Source of the DNA: Palsa-343 sp036269135
Lineage (GTDB): Bacteria; Acidobacteriota; Terriglobia; Terriglobales; Acidobacteriaceae
Assembly: GCA_036269135.1 (NCBI GenBank)
Contig: DATASQ010000033.1
Location: forward strand, 1 to 64,000
Reading direction: 5' to 3'
Length of the DNA stretch: 64,000 nucleotides
Under the pieces are notes generated by a model. That model saw only the letters and a program-made list of their open reading frames with translations. It was not told the origin of the DNA and made no database searches. Position 1 is the first letter of the stretch, and every line of letters begins with the position of its first letter. Shown in pieces: positions 18,299 through 25,205 of this stretch. The translations under genes and the position numbers were made by a program.

Positions 18299-19041
18299 AG
18301 GCACCACGCATCGCGATTCCGGACCCGAATTTCGGTGACCGAGAGTACAGCGAACGGGCCTGGCCGCAATATGCACAAGCCATCGAGTGGGCCGGAGGGG
18401 TTCCGGTGAAAGTCCCGTTGACGGATTCGCCGGCGAGGGTCGCACAACTGGTCGCCTCCTGCGAGGCCGTGCTCCTGCCAGGCAGCCCCGCGGATGTGAA
18501 TCCACAGAAGTACGGCGAAGAAGCGGTTGCGGACTGCAGTCCCTGCGATCCCGCACGGGAGGCAGTGGATGAGCTGCTGCTGCAGGACGCTTCGAATTTG
18601 TATAAGCCTCTGCTGGGCATTTGCTATGGATTCCAGGCGCTGAACGTGTGGCGCGGCGGAACGCTGGTGCAGCATCTGAAGACCCAGGTGAACCACGCAG
18701 CCGGGCGCGAGGTGCTGGAGGCGCATCCGATCGAGATCGATCCGCGATCGCGTTTGCGGCGCATGCTCGGCCTTGGGTCGAGGATGAGTTTTCCCGTGAA
18801 CAGCAGCCATCATCAGGCCGTCGGCGTTCTCGGCGACGGATTGATACGCGCGGCCTGGTCGCCGGAAGATGAGGTGATCGAGGCGGCCGAAGGGCATGGC
18901 GACTCGTTCCTGGTCGGTGTGCAGTGGCATCCCGAGCGCGCGCTGACCGGAAGCCGGGCAGCGCAGTGTCTGTTCCAGGCCTTCGTGGACGCGGCAGCGG
19001 AATGGGAACCGCGGATGATTCGCGAGTCGGTGGCCGACTGA
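18295..19041 (+). CDS. Class I glutamine amidotransferase-like (PuuD-type) hydrolase
   Basis: This is a 248-residue cytoplasmic protein of the gamma-glutamyl-GABA hydrolase/PuuD branch of class I glutamine amidotransferases. The nucleophile elbow is LLGICYGFQALNV, with Cys at about residue 110. The HHQAVG element lies near 172, and the catalytic His-Glu pair is in GVQWHPE (about 209-213). It probably hydrolyses a gamma-glutamyl amide; the real substrate is unknown and no putrescine genes are nearby. It overlaps plsC by 4 bp (ATGA) and precedes rsmG by 21 bp, so all four genes from folC to rsmG may form one transcript. Confidence 0.9.
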   Translation: MKAPRIAIPDPNFGDREYSERAWPQYAQAIEWAGGVPVKVPLTDSPARVAQLVASCEAVLLPGSPADVNPQKYGEEAVADCSPCDPAREAVDELLLQDASNLYKPLLGICYGFQALNVWRGGTLVQHLKTQVNHAAGREVLEAHPIEIDPRSRLRRMLGLGSRMSFPVNSSHHQAVGVLGDGLIRAAWSPEDEVIEAAEGHGDSFLVGVQWHPERALTGSRAAQCLFQAFVDAAAEWEPRMIRESVAD

Positions 19042-19062
19042 GCAGGGTTTAGCGAGCCGAGC

Positions 19063-19656
19063 GTGAATTTTGATCTCGAACCCGCGATGGCGGAGCGATT
19101 CGAGCGATACCTTTCTCTCCTCTTGCAGTGGAACGCACGGATGAATCTGACTTCGGTTCGGGAGCCGGAGCCGATCGTGCAGCGGCATTTCGCCGAGTCG
19201 ATCTTCGCGGCGCGGCAGGTTCCTCCCGAAGTGAAAACGCTCCTGGACTTCGGATCCGGAGCGGGGCTGCCCGGCATTCCGATTGCGATTTGCCGGCCGG
19301 AGATCACGGTCACGCTGGGCGAGTCGCAGGGGAAGAAGGCGGCGTTCCTGCGAGAGGCGGTGCGGACGCTGGGGCTGAAGGCCGAGGTCTGGGCCGCGCG
19401 CGTGGAGGCGATGCCGAAGGAGCGGGTCTTTGACGCGGTTACGTTACGGGCCGTAGACAAGATGCCGGCCGCGTGCCGGATGGCGGTGGGGCGATTGGCC
19501 GACGGCGGCTGGATCGGTATCTTCGCCACGCGGGCGACCGAGGAGGCGCTGCGGACGGTGCCCGGCATTCGCTGGAGCGAAGCTGCGGCGATTCCCGGGG
19601 CGGAGCAGGCGGTGCTGCTCCAGGGCAGGCAATGCGCACCCGGCAAAGGGCAATAG
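19063..19656 (+). CDS. rsmG: 16S rRNA (guanine-527-N7)-methyltransferase
   Basis: This is a 197-residue SAM-dependent methyltransferase that modifies G527 of 16S rRNA. The GTG start is followed by the typical sequence LLLQWNARMNLTSVREPEPIV. The SAM-binding motif LDFGSGAGLPGIPIAI is near residue 61, with the SQGKKAAFLRE and TLRAVDKM motifs after it. It is not next to mnmG or parA as in many bacteria, but sits at the end of the folC cluster. A hairpin at 19881 lies 225 bp downstream. Confidence 0.95.
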   Translation: MNFDLEPAMAERFERYLSLLLQWNARMNLTSVREPEPIVQRHFAESIFAARQVPPEVKTLLDFGSGAGLPGIPIAICRPEITVTLGESQGKKAAFLREAVRTLGLKAEVWAARVEAMPKERVFDAVTLRAVDKMPAACRMAVGRLADGGWIGIFATRATEEALRTVPGIRWSEAAAIPGAEQAVLLQGRQCAPGKGQ

Positions 19657-19880
19657 TTCCTTTGGCGGTCGGCGAGGAGCGGGGGGAACGGTTCGATCGT
19701 TTTTCGATGTATCCGGGAAGGTTTTTGCTGATTCTGCAGGGCCAGATCGGTAACATCGCGGCCACGGTACTGGCAGAAGCGTCACCCCTCGGGGAAAAAT
19801 GGGCCGGCCCTGACAGCGGCTGCGCTGCGAGCGATGTTTGGGCGTGGCCGGCACGAGGAGCCCGTGACACAAAACGGGCA

Positions 19881-19903
19881 AAGGCTGCCGGATGGGCAGC
19901 CTT
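19881..19903. terminator. Hairpin downstream of rsmG
   Basis: AAGGCTGCC (19881-19889) and GGCAGCCTT (19895-19903) form a perfect 9-bp stem with a 5-nt loop. No U-run follows on the + strand; the minus strand copy is followed by TTGCCCGTTTTG. It may terminate or stabilise the rsmG transcript, or transcription entering from the island. Confidence 0.4.
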
Positions 19904-19938
19904 CGCGAGGGGAAATATCGCTTTTCCCCCTCTATTTT

Positions 19939-19965
19939 TAGAACGGAAGTATAAACTTTACGCAA
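19939..19965 (+). repeat. 27-bp inverted repeat, left copy
   Basis: The element consists of TA, one base, AACGGAAGTAT, two variable bases and ACTTTACGCAA. It matches the reverse complement of 23451-23477 at 24 of 27 positions. The two copies point at each other across 3.5 kb that hold only accessory genes. It could be the end of a mobile element or a shared regulatory site, since each copy lies 65-150 bp upstream of an inward-facing gene. Confidence 0.8.
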
Positions 19966-20004
19966 GGCGTTTGGTCCATGAATTGCCTCATTGTTCTGAT
20001 TTCA

Positions 20005-20033
20005 TTGCGTTAACAGATCATTGCCTGTATAGA
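20005..20033 (+). promoter_or_regulatory. Promoter-like element for the island gene at 20040
   Basis: TTGCGT (20005-20010) and TATAGA (20028-20033) are separated by 17 bp, matching sigma-70 spacing. The ATG at 20040 is only six bases after the -10 box, so the transcript would be leaderless or nearly so. Confidence 0.4.
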
Positions 20034-20039
20034 GAGGCC

Positions 20040-20312
20040 ATGACGAGTGAAACCAAGACCACCGTTGAGCCAGAGGACATTCTGGCTGTGGAGTTGGAGT
20101 GCGCCGAATGCCATGCGCGCTTTTCCCGACCACTGCGTGCGTACAAAGCCGATCCCCAAGAGTGCCCGAACTGCCACGCAGTCTGGTCATCTCAGGATTT
20201 GGGAGAACTGCGCGACATTGCTTACAAACTGGCGACCTTCACAGAGACGGCCAAGAGAAACCTAATGAAGTTCCGTATCCGGTTTGAGATTTCCCATCCT
20301 CCAAGGGCTTAA
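20040..20312 (+). CDS. Small zinc-ribbon protein
   Basis: This is a 90-residue protein of unknown function. Two CxxC pairs, CAECHARF (about residues 21-24) and CPNCHAVW (about 40-43), form a probable zinc ribbon, followed by a helical C-terminal half (ELRDIAYKLATFTETAKRN). No signal peptide or membrane segment is seen. It is the first gene inside the inverted-repeat-bounded island and is separated by only 2 bp from the next gene at 20315. Zinc ribbons of this type often bind nucleic acid or protein partners, but the role here cannot be assigned. Confidence 0.75.
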   Translation: MTSETKTTVEPEDILAVELECAECHARFSRPLRAYKADPQECPNCHAVWSSQDLGELRDIAYKLATFTETAKRNLMKFRIRFEISHPPRA

Positions 20313-20314
20313 CC

Positions 20315-20662
20315 ATGACGGAGAGCGAACAGATTTCGGTCTATGGGCGACTTTTCCTCGAAGCGAAACAGACGGAAGAGGAACTGGCCTGCCGGAGGGA
20401 CCAGGTTTACAGCTTCGCAAACCGGCTCCGGCGAATCGCTGAAATATTGGACCGCAATGCTGCTGCACAGCCGTCTGGGGAAGATTGTCTGGCTGGACCA
20501 CCTCCTGCTCAACAGTTGCCGCAGCATGAGTACGGGAATGCGTACGAGTATGAGAAAGCAATCTCCCTGCTTACAGAACTCAGGAATGCGCGGCTCAAAG
20601 TTTACGATGTGCATCAGCGGGAATCTCTCCTGCGAGGGCGGCACGGGAACAATACGCATTAG
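20315..20662 (+). CDS. Hypothetical helical protein of the island
   Basis: This is a 115-residue protein with no recognised family. Its first 50 residues (LFLEAKQTEEELACRRDQVY and onward) are strongly helical and heptad-like, then comes a Pro/Gln-rich linker (GPPPAQQLPQ), then another helix (YEKAISLLTELRNARLKVYD). The ATG lies 2 bp after the stop of the zinc-ribbon gene, so the two are almost certainly co-transcribed and could act together. Confidence 0.65.
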   Translation: MTESEQISVYGRLFLEAKQTEEELACRRDQVYSFANRLRRIAEILDRNAAAQPSGEDCLAGPPPAQQLPQHEYGNAYEYEKAISLLTELRNARLKVYDVHQRESLLRGRHGNNTH

Positions 20663-20734
20663 CGAGAGGGCAGATTCACATCGATTGCCCGCGTTAGTGC
20701 CACAACTGAGCCACCACGCGATAGTATATCGACC

Positions 20735-20962
20735 ATGAAATCCCGCACGCTCTGGATCATTCTGGATATTCTGGCCGTGGTTGTGGTACTGGGCAGAATC
20801 GGAAGTGCCATGTCGGGAACTCATTTTTGGCTCGACATCGTAAAACTCTATCCGCCCCTCAGTGGCGAGCTTGTTGGGGCCGATATTGAATCGCTGACTG
20901 AGTATTTTTTAGTGATCGCCGTCATCGTTCACAACCTGCGCCCACGGAAAGCGTTGACCTAA
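20735..20962 (+). CDS. Small membrane protein of the island
   Basis: This is a 75-residue protein with one hydrophobic segment at the N-terminus (LWIILDILAVVVVLGRIGSAM) and a second near the C-terminus (YFLVIAVIVHNL), giving two predicted membrane passes. It has a basic end (RPRKALT). No family is recognised. It lies 72 bp after the helical protein gene on the same strand and 8 bp before the next gene. Confidence 0.6.
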   Translation: MKSRTLWIILDILAVVVVLGRIGSAMSGTHFWLDIVKLYPPLSGELVGADIESLTEYFLVIAVIVHNLRPRKALT

Positions 20963-20970
20963 GCAGTCCT

Positions 20971-21420
20971 TTGATCTATAGGGAGACTGTGAGCGAACTA
21001 TCTCAGCGCCTCTGTTTAAGAGAGCAGATGCTGCATGAACAGAATGTTCGGCTGAATCGCGATCATGCTTTTCTAGTGGAACGTGCTCCCTCTGCTTGGG
21101 AAGATTTCAAGTCTCAATTCCGCTCGGAATGTCATGAGATCAGTAGAGATTCACAGATTATTTCACTGGCGTGCGATGAGCCGGATCGTAACGAGCTCTA
21201 CGTTCTCCGTACTCGCCCCTATTCGCAGCCGGTTGCTGTCCAGCGGTTCACATTTAAGCCATCGCTACCCGCCATCTCTTGGACGGACCAGCACAACAAG
21301 AAGCCATCTAAACTCATTGAAATGACCCTGGACGGCTCTGAAGTGTCTTTCTCTGTTGATGGCAAACCTCTCATCCTCTCGGTCTTTATCGCAAACCGGC
21401 TGGAGGATTCTTGTCGGTGA
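20971..21420 (+). CDS. Hypothetical protein of the island
   Basis: This is a protein of up to 149 residues with no recognised family. The start is uncertain: TTG at 20971 or GTG at 20989, the latter preceded closely by GGGAG. The first half is helical (LSQRLCLREQMLHEQNVRLNRD), and the second half looks like beta-strands (VSFSVDGKPLILSVFIANRL). It ends 8 bp before the convergent companion ORF of the IS1595-family element. Its natural 3' end may therefore have been replaced when the element inserted. Confidence 0.6.
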   Translation: MIYRETVSELSQRLCLREQMLHEQNVRLNRDHAFLVERAPSAWEDFKSQFRSECHEISRDSQIISLACDEPDRNELYVLRTRPYSQPVAVQRFTFKPSLPAISWTDQHNKKPSKLIEMTLDGSEVSFSVDGKPLILSVFIANRLEDSCR

Positions 21421-21428
21421 ATAGCTGA

Positions 21429-21581
21429 TTACTTCGGCCAGCCGTCTGGCGGTTTACGCTTTTGAAGGGACCGCCGCATCGCATCTTTCCAGTCACCTTC
21501 AATCCTGAGACGGTCTTCCTTCGGTCCGCGCTTTGCGCCTTTACGCGTTGGAACTGCGGGTTTGCTTTTCTTCTTCGCCAT
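21429..21581 (-). CDS. Small basic ORF accompanying the IS1595 transposase
   Basis: This is a 50-residue, very basic protein (MAKKKSKPAVPTRKGAKRGP at the start, ending KRKPPDGWPK). It starts 5 bp after the transposase stop and has a TAAGG ribbon-like Shine-Dalgarno element before the ATG, so it is translated from the transposase transcript. The N-terminus is Lys-rich and disordered; the C-terminus (LRIEGDWKDAMRRSLQKR) would be one amphipathic helix. It may bind DNA or the transposase. Short ORFs of similar style accompany some IS1595-family transposases, which is stated from memory. Confidence 0.6.
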   Translation of the reverse strand: MAKKKSKPAVPTRKGAKRGPKEDRLRIEGDWKDAMRRSLQKRKPPDGWPK

Positions 21582-21586
21582 CGGCC

Positions 21587-22549
21587 TTAGTTTACTGCTG
21601 ACTGCTTGTACATGAGCCGCTTGCCTTCCGCCGAACGAATCGCCAACACGGTCCGCTCTCCATCGTTCATCTTGCGAGTATTCCAAAGGAAATCGTACTG
21701 GTCGATGTAGCGGTGGAGATGTTCGCGGCTGACGTTGTGATAGACGCCGATCAGACCGCGCTTTACCAGGGCGAAGGAGCTTTCTACCGTGTTCGTGTTC
21801 ACATCGCCGCGCGCGTATTCGCGCCGTCCATGGCTGACGTGATCGTGACCGCCTTCGAACTCTTTGCCGAGTCCCCAATAAGCCGTGTGCTCATCGCTGA
21901 TGATTCTGGCGCTGGGATGAACGAACTCCCGAATTTCGGCTTTCAGGGTTTCTCCGGTGACATTGGCGACTACGCGACGGCGAATCCTTCCCTCCCGTTC
22001 CACCGCTGCAAATACCGGGGTCTTCGGAGTGCCGCGCCCACGTTTCGTGCTGTTCTTCACGCGGGGTTTGCCACCCACATACGTCTCGTCCACTTCAACC
22101 GTGCCCATGAGAGGAGCCGTTGTTTCGCCATCCGGGGACATGGCAAAGCGAATCCTGTTCATCAGAAACAAAGCGGACTTGTAGCTGATCTGACACTGCC
22201 GTTTTAACTCCAGGGCGGAGACGCCCTTTTTCGAGCTTGCCGCACGCCAGAATGCATAGCACCAATGACGCAGTTCAATGCGCGATTCCTCATAGACCGT
22301 GCCAATACGAACGGTGTACTGCTGTCCGCAGTCCCGGCAGCGCCATAGAAACCGCTTGCTCCGCTCGCCAGTCTTCGCATCCTTCATCTGGTAAACATCG
22401 ACAGAGCCACAATGTACGCAGCACGGCGTATTGCCCCACCGCAGGCTCTCCAGAAACTCCACGGCTGCCAGTTCACTGGAGCAGGCGAGGGGAACGTTTT
22501 CAATCACCTCGGAGCTTGAAAGCTGATGCTTGCGCTCTGCCTTTTTCAT
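21587..22549 (-). CDS. IS1595-family transposase
   Basis: This is a 320-residue DDE-type transposase. An N-terminal zinc ribbon (Cys at 44, 47, 71 and 74: CVHC and CRDC) leads into a helical DNA-binding part. The catalytic core begins with VEVDETYVGGK (Asp154), followed by IISDEHTAYWGL (Asp219) and the family signature NTNTVESSFALVKRG (Asn253, Lys263), as expected for the DDN-K IS1595/ISXO2-like group. The frame is full length without stops, so the enzyme could be active. A TTGACA-17-CATAAT promoter lies directly upstream. Confidence 0.95.
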   Translation of the reverse strand: MKKAERKHQLSSSEVIENVPLACSSELAAVEFLESLRWGNTPCCVHCGSVDVYQMKDAKTGERSKRFLWRCRDCGQQYTVRIGTVYEESRIELRHWCYAFWRAASSKKGVSALELKRQCQISYKSALFLMNRIRFAMSPDGETTAPLMGTVEVDETYVGGKPRVKNSTKRGRGTPKTPVFAAVEREGRIRRRVVANVTGETLKAEIREFVHPSARIISDEHTAYWGLGKEFEGGHDHVSHGRREYARGDVNTNTVESSFALVKRGLIGVYHNVSREHLHRYIDQYDFLWNTRKMNDGERTVLAIRSAEGKRLMYKQSAVN

Positions 22550-22555
22550 AAGTTA

Positions 22556-22584
22556 ATTATGCTACCTTGCGCAAATTGTGTCAA
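22556..22584 (-). promoter_or_regulatory. Sigma-70-like promoter of the transposase
   Basis: On the minus strand TTGACA (22584-22579) and CATAAT (22561-22556) are separated by 17 bp. The transposase ATG at 22549 lies six bases after the -10 box, which would make a leaderless message. Confidence 0.55.
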
Positions 22585-22593
22585 GTATAAAAA

Positions 22594-23301
22594 TCAAGGA
22601 ATCAGGTCTGCGGGGATGTTGATCTTGTCAGCCCAGCATGACAATACGTACTCGCCCAGCGGCGGAATCTGGTCCTGGATGGACCTGATGTGATCTTTGC
22701 CGATCTTCAGTCCGAGCGGCGCTCCCTCACGGATAAACATCATGTCTACGCCGAGTCCAACGCCTCCCACAGAATGCTCTACCTCGCGGAAGATAAACGC
22801 AGCGATGACCAGCAAAAGAGCATCGTCGTTTCGTCCGAATTCATACAAGCGATCAGCCAGATAGTCAGAGAGGGCCTTCCCTGCCCCATACCCAACGTAG
22901 AACGGTTCCGACACCAGCATCGAATATTCGCTCCGGTAAAGGAGTGGAACCGTGCGGCGATCAAACAGGGCGAAGATCACAATCAAACCCAATGGACAGT
23001 CCGTCAGGTTTGTTGCATAGCGTTCGTGAATGGATTTCAATGTCTCTTCAATCATCGCCTTGTGATTTCGTACCAAGTCCTCACCAGAGGTGAGAGCCTG
23101 TATAAAGGCGTGGCGCATGTCGATGACTGCCTGATTGATGACGCTGGTCGGCCCACTGCCCGCAACGAATATCTGGCCCATCGGGAGTTCAATCACAGAG
23201 ATTTTGTCTACTTCACGTTTGGTGTCGCCATAGTTCTCTTCCCGGTCAGCGCAAAGAAGCAGACCACCCCTTTGACAACGGAACGCAGCAACCAGCGTCA
23301 T
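22594..23301 (-). CDS. Proteasome/HslV-like Ntn-hydrolase protein
   Basis: This is a 235-residue protein with the hallmarks of an N-terminal-nucleophile hydrolase of the proteasome beta/HslV fold. The ATG at 23301 has an AGAGGA Shine-Dalgarno element 5 bases upstream and gives MTLVAAFRCQRGG, so Met removal would expose Thr1. Asp18 (CADREE) and Lys32 (DKISVI) sit at the spacing of proteasome Asp17 and Lys33. VGYGAGKALSDYLAD resembles the GSGxxxAxxxL segment that supports the active site. The glycine-rich first strand and the alternating strand-helix pattern also agree. A longer in-frame start at 23388 would add a 29-residue Pro-rich leader. No ClpX, HslU or Mpa-type ATPase is nearby. Function unknown. 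Confidence 0.8.
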   Translation of the reverse strand: MTLVAAFRCQRGGLLLCADREENYGDTKREVDKISVIELPMGQIFVAGSGPTSVINQAVIDMRHAFIQALTSGEDLVRNHKAMIEETLKSIHERYATNLTDCPLGLIVIFALFDRRTVPLLYRSEYSMLVSEPFYVGYGAGKALSDYLADRLYEFGRNDDALLLVIAAFIFREVEHSVGGVGLGVDMMFIREGAPLGLKIGKDHIRSIQDQIPPLGEYVLSCWADKINIPADLIP

Positions 23302-23863
23302 AGGCTTCCTCTTTGGAGGCCGCATAAAGTTCGGGCGAGGACGGGGAATCGGTACACCGGGAAGCGGCTTCGGGAGCGGTTTCATCATACCGTTACCCTG
23401 CCGTACTTTGGTTTGTGACTGTGGATTGCCGCCCGCGCAGATTCAACGGGTTGCGTAAAGTAAATACTTCCGTTTTAGAATACCAAACCCGGTAGGATTT
23501 CGTGCCAGGTTTGGCCGGGTATTTTGGCGTGGAAACGCTGTGGAATCAGGAGTTATTACTTCGGTTTCGCGGGGAGGGGCTTGACACGTTTTCCACAAAG
23601 AGCGGTCCCGATGGATACTCGCCTCGCATGGGCAAGCCGAAGGGGGTCGCCGAGAGAAGGGTCGAGCGGTCTGCATCAAGAGCGGACAGGCGATGACTAC
23701 AGTAACCGTTAAAACATTGATATTTATCAGCTTATGGTCCGATACGAGCAACGTAGCTTGCCCAATATTCATCGGACTGGGTAGATACCCACAAGACTGG
23801 ACATCCTGTGGCAGGCGTACAGAAGTATGGGTCTTTTCCGAGAAGAAGCAGGGGACACGATGT
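23302..23863. other. Intergenic region at the right edge of the island
   Basis: This interval holds the upstream region of the Ntn-hydrolase gene, the right copy of the 27-bp inverted repeat (23451-23477), and about 380 bp with no supported gene. Weak frames cross it on both strands, but none starts with a good ribosome-binding site or resembles a protein family. It may contain remnants of earlier insertions. Confidence 0.4.
23451..23477 (-). repeat. 27-bp inverted repeat, right copy
   Basis: This is the reverse complement of the left copy at 19939-19965 with three substitutions: one base after TA, and two in the central pair. Outside the repeat the flanks differ and no direct target duplication is seen. 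It lies 150 bp upstream of the Ntn-hydrolase start at 23301. Confidence 0.8.
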
Positions 23864-24172
23864 ATGGGATCTGAGCCGCTCATCCAAAAGCTGTTCGCGC
23901 TGGAGCGAGCCGTGGGCAAGGTGGGGAACACCACGCTGCGGGCCATGATCATCGAGGCGGAGGAGGCTGCGCTGGCGATGGATCGGGAGATCCTGCTGCG
24001 GTTACGCGCGGAGGAATCGGGTCTGCCGGCGATGACGAACGCGAGCCTGGCGCGGGATCTGGCGACGCGGGGCGGTTCAGTGACGGCACCCGGCACCGGG
24101 CATGCCGAACAAACGGCGCCCCAGGATGGTTTCTCCATTGGATTCTCCCATAGGCAGCGGAAGTCGGCGTGA
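23864..24172 (+). CDS. Small helical hypothetical protein
   Basis: This is a 102-residue protein starting at ATG 23864, with an AGGGGA element about ten bases upstream. The first 60 residues are a long Glu/Ala/Leu-rich helix (LIQKLFALERAVGKVGNTTL, then IIEAEEAALAMDREILLRLR), while the rest is low-complexity. A longer frame extends upstream to 23693 but that part looks non-coding. No family is recognised, and the gene may be specific to this lineage. Confidence 0.45.
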   Translation: MGSEPLIQKLFALERAVGKVGNTTLRAMIIEAEEAALAMDREILLRLRAEESGLPAMTNASLARDLATRGGSVTAPGTGHAEQTAPQDGFSIGFSHRQRKSA

Positions 24173-24255
24173 AGGGGCAGCTGGGAGGCGATCGCCAGTC
24201 GCCGGCAGCGTTCATCTCATTGAGCCATTGAGAGCCCGGCGCAACACTCTCTTTC

Positions 24256-24284
24256 CACCCCGGAGAATGCAGAGGACACAGTGG
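24256..24284 (+). repeat. Short dispersed repeat, copy 1
   Basis: CCACCCCGGAG, four bases, then CAGAGGACACAG. A second copy, CACCACGGAG plus CACAGAGGACACAGAG, occurs at 33219-33250. Both copies are intergenic. The family is familiar from acidobacterial genomes (recollection, not a search). Confidence 0.5.
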
Positions 24285-24313
24285 GTTTCGGCACTTCGGG
24301 GCGCATTCGCCTC

Positions 24314-24396
24314 AGGGGCTGAAAGCCCGGATTGATTTTGCAAGCTCTATACGGCACGACCAGGGTCTCGCCCTGACACAAAACTGTCCGCGTGCC
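24314..24396. repeat. REP-like stem-loop cluster
   Basis: Three nested or adjacent inverted repeats: GGGGCT-gaa-AGCCC (24315-24328), an outer GGCACG (24353-24358) with CGTGCC (24391-24396), and an inner CAGGG-CCCTG pair. Clustered imperfect palindromes of this type resemble REP/BIME elements. Confidence 0.4.
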
Positions 24397-24659
24397 TTTC
24401 CGCCAGATGGGGAGCTATGCCGTGGCACAAAGGCCTGGTATTTAGACTCCGACCACCCCTTTGCCGGCGTTCCCTGATACGAGGCAACAGGGGGCTGGAG
24501 CAGCCGGGAGCCAGCAGAGGATCGCTTCCACCACGGAGTCGCACCGACGGGCGTCGGGATTCGGTGAGAAGCGGAGGGGCTCGCTCGAGAGCCGGTGATA
24601 GCGGTGGACGACGAGTTCAAAGGCGACCGCAGATCCCCTTCGCTACGCTATGCGAATCG

Positions 24660-25205
24660 TCAGGATGACAGGTCGGAGGTATGCAGGAGGGCGGTGTCAT
24701 CGCCGAACGGGTCGCCGACGGTGCCGGGAACATTCTCGGCGACGGCGCGGGCGAGGCGCTGGAGCTTGCCGTGGTCGAGCCAGTTGAGCTGGCAGCGCTC
24801 GCAATCGGAGAGGATGACATTGCCGGGACCGGCGTAGAAATGCGTGTCCATGGGCTGGTGACAGTGGGGACAGGCGAGGCGACGATCGAGCTGGCTGGGG
24901 TCGGCGACGGCGGGTATCTGCGGCGGGCCCGGTTGGGCGGCGACGGCGGAGAGGAGCGGCTCAAAGGCGTCCATGGGGATGAGCAGGCCGTGGCAGCGGG
25001 TGCAATAGCGGATGGCGGCACCGGCCAGCGAGGCATGCATGAGAGGCACACCACAGACAGGGCAGGGCTCGGCGGGCGATTCATCGAAGATCCGGACGCC
25101 GTCGTTGTTCGCGTTGGGCAGATAGACGCTGCCGCAGTAGGCGCAGGGGAGCGCGTCGCCGGTGGGCTGGGAAGGCAGAGGCGCGCCGCAGCCGGGGCAG
25201 TTCAT
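24660..25205 (-). CDS. Zinc-ribbon protein paired with the SPFH protein
   Basis: This is a 181-residue soluble protein with three zinc-ribbon-like modules: CPGCGAPL with CAYCG (residues 4-24), CPVCGVPL with CTRCHGL (about 48-73), and CPHCHQPMD with CERCQLNWLD (about 112-140). The third resembles the zf-TFIIB pattern ending in a Trp-Leu-Asp segment. The acidic C-terminus has no known motif. The start ATG overlaps the stop of the SPFH-domain gene by 4 bp, so the two proteins are made together and probably act in one complex. Function unknown. Confidence 0.8.
   Translation of the reverse strand: MNCPGCGAPLPSQPTGDALPCAYCGSVYLPNANNDGVRIFDESPAEPCPVCGVPLMHASLAGAAIRYCTRCHGLLIPMDAFEPLLSAVAAQPGPPQIPAVADPSQLDRRLACPHCHQPMDTHFYAGPGNVILSDCERCQLNWLDHGKLQRLARAVAENVPGTVGDPFGDDTALLHTSDLSS

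Larger units (their letters stand above)
19657..20039. other. Intergenic region at the left edge of the accessory island
   Basis: This 383-bp interval follows rsmG. It contains the hairpin at 19881-19903, the left copy of the 27-bp inverted repeat (19939-19965) and a promoter-like element just before the 20040 gene. An open frame crosses most of the interval, but its sequence before 20040 has no recognisable protein character. The base composition becomes AT-richer from about 19920. Confidence 0.5.
21421..22593 (-). mobile_element. IS1595-family insertion sequence (ends not resolved)
   Basis: This is the interval between the flanking island genes that contains the IS1595-type transposase and the 50-residue ORF just after it. 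The transposase is intact. Convincing short terminal inverted repeats and an 8-bp target duplication could not be identified right beside these two genes, so the stated limits are simply the gene-free boundaries. It is possible that the real element is larger and ends at the 27-bp inverted repeats at 19939 and 23451. Confidence 0.6.
24173..24659. other. Intergenic region made largely of repeat-like elements
   Basis: No supported gene lies in this 487-bp interval. It holds a copy of a CACCACGGAG...CAGAGGACACAG-type repeat at 24256-24284, stem-loops at 24314-24396, and a CAGGATGACAGG segment near 24660 reminiscent of short repeats scattered through acidobacterial intergenic DNA. Confidence 0.45.

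Noticed and set aside
21421..22593. Terminal inverted repeats directly flanking the IS1595-type transposase
   Set aside because: TAGC...ATTA-type similarity (near 21422 and 22562) is too short and no target duplication is seen, so element ends were not called there.
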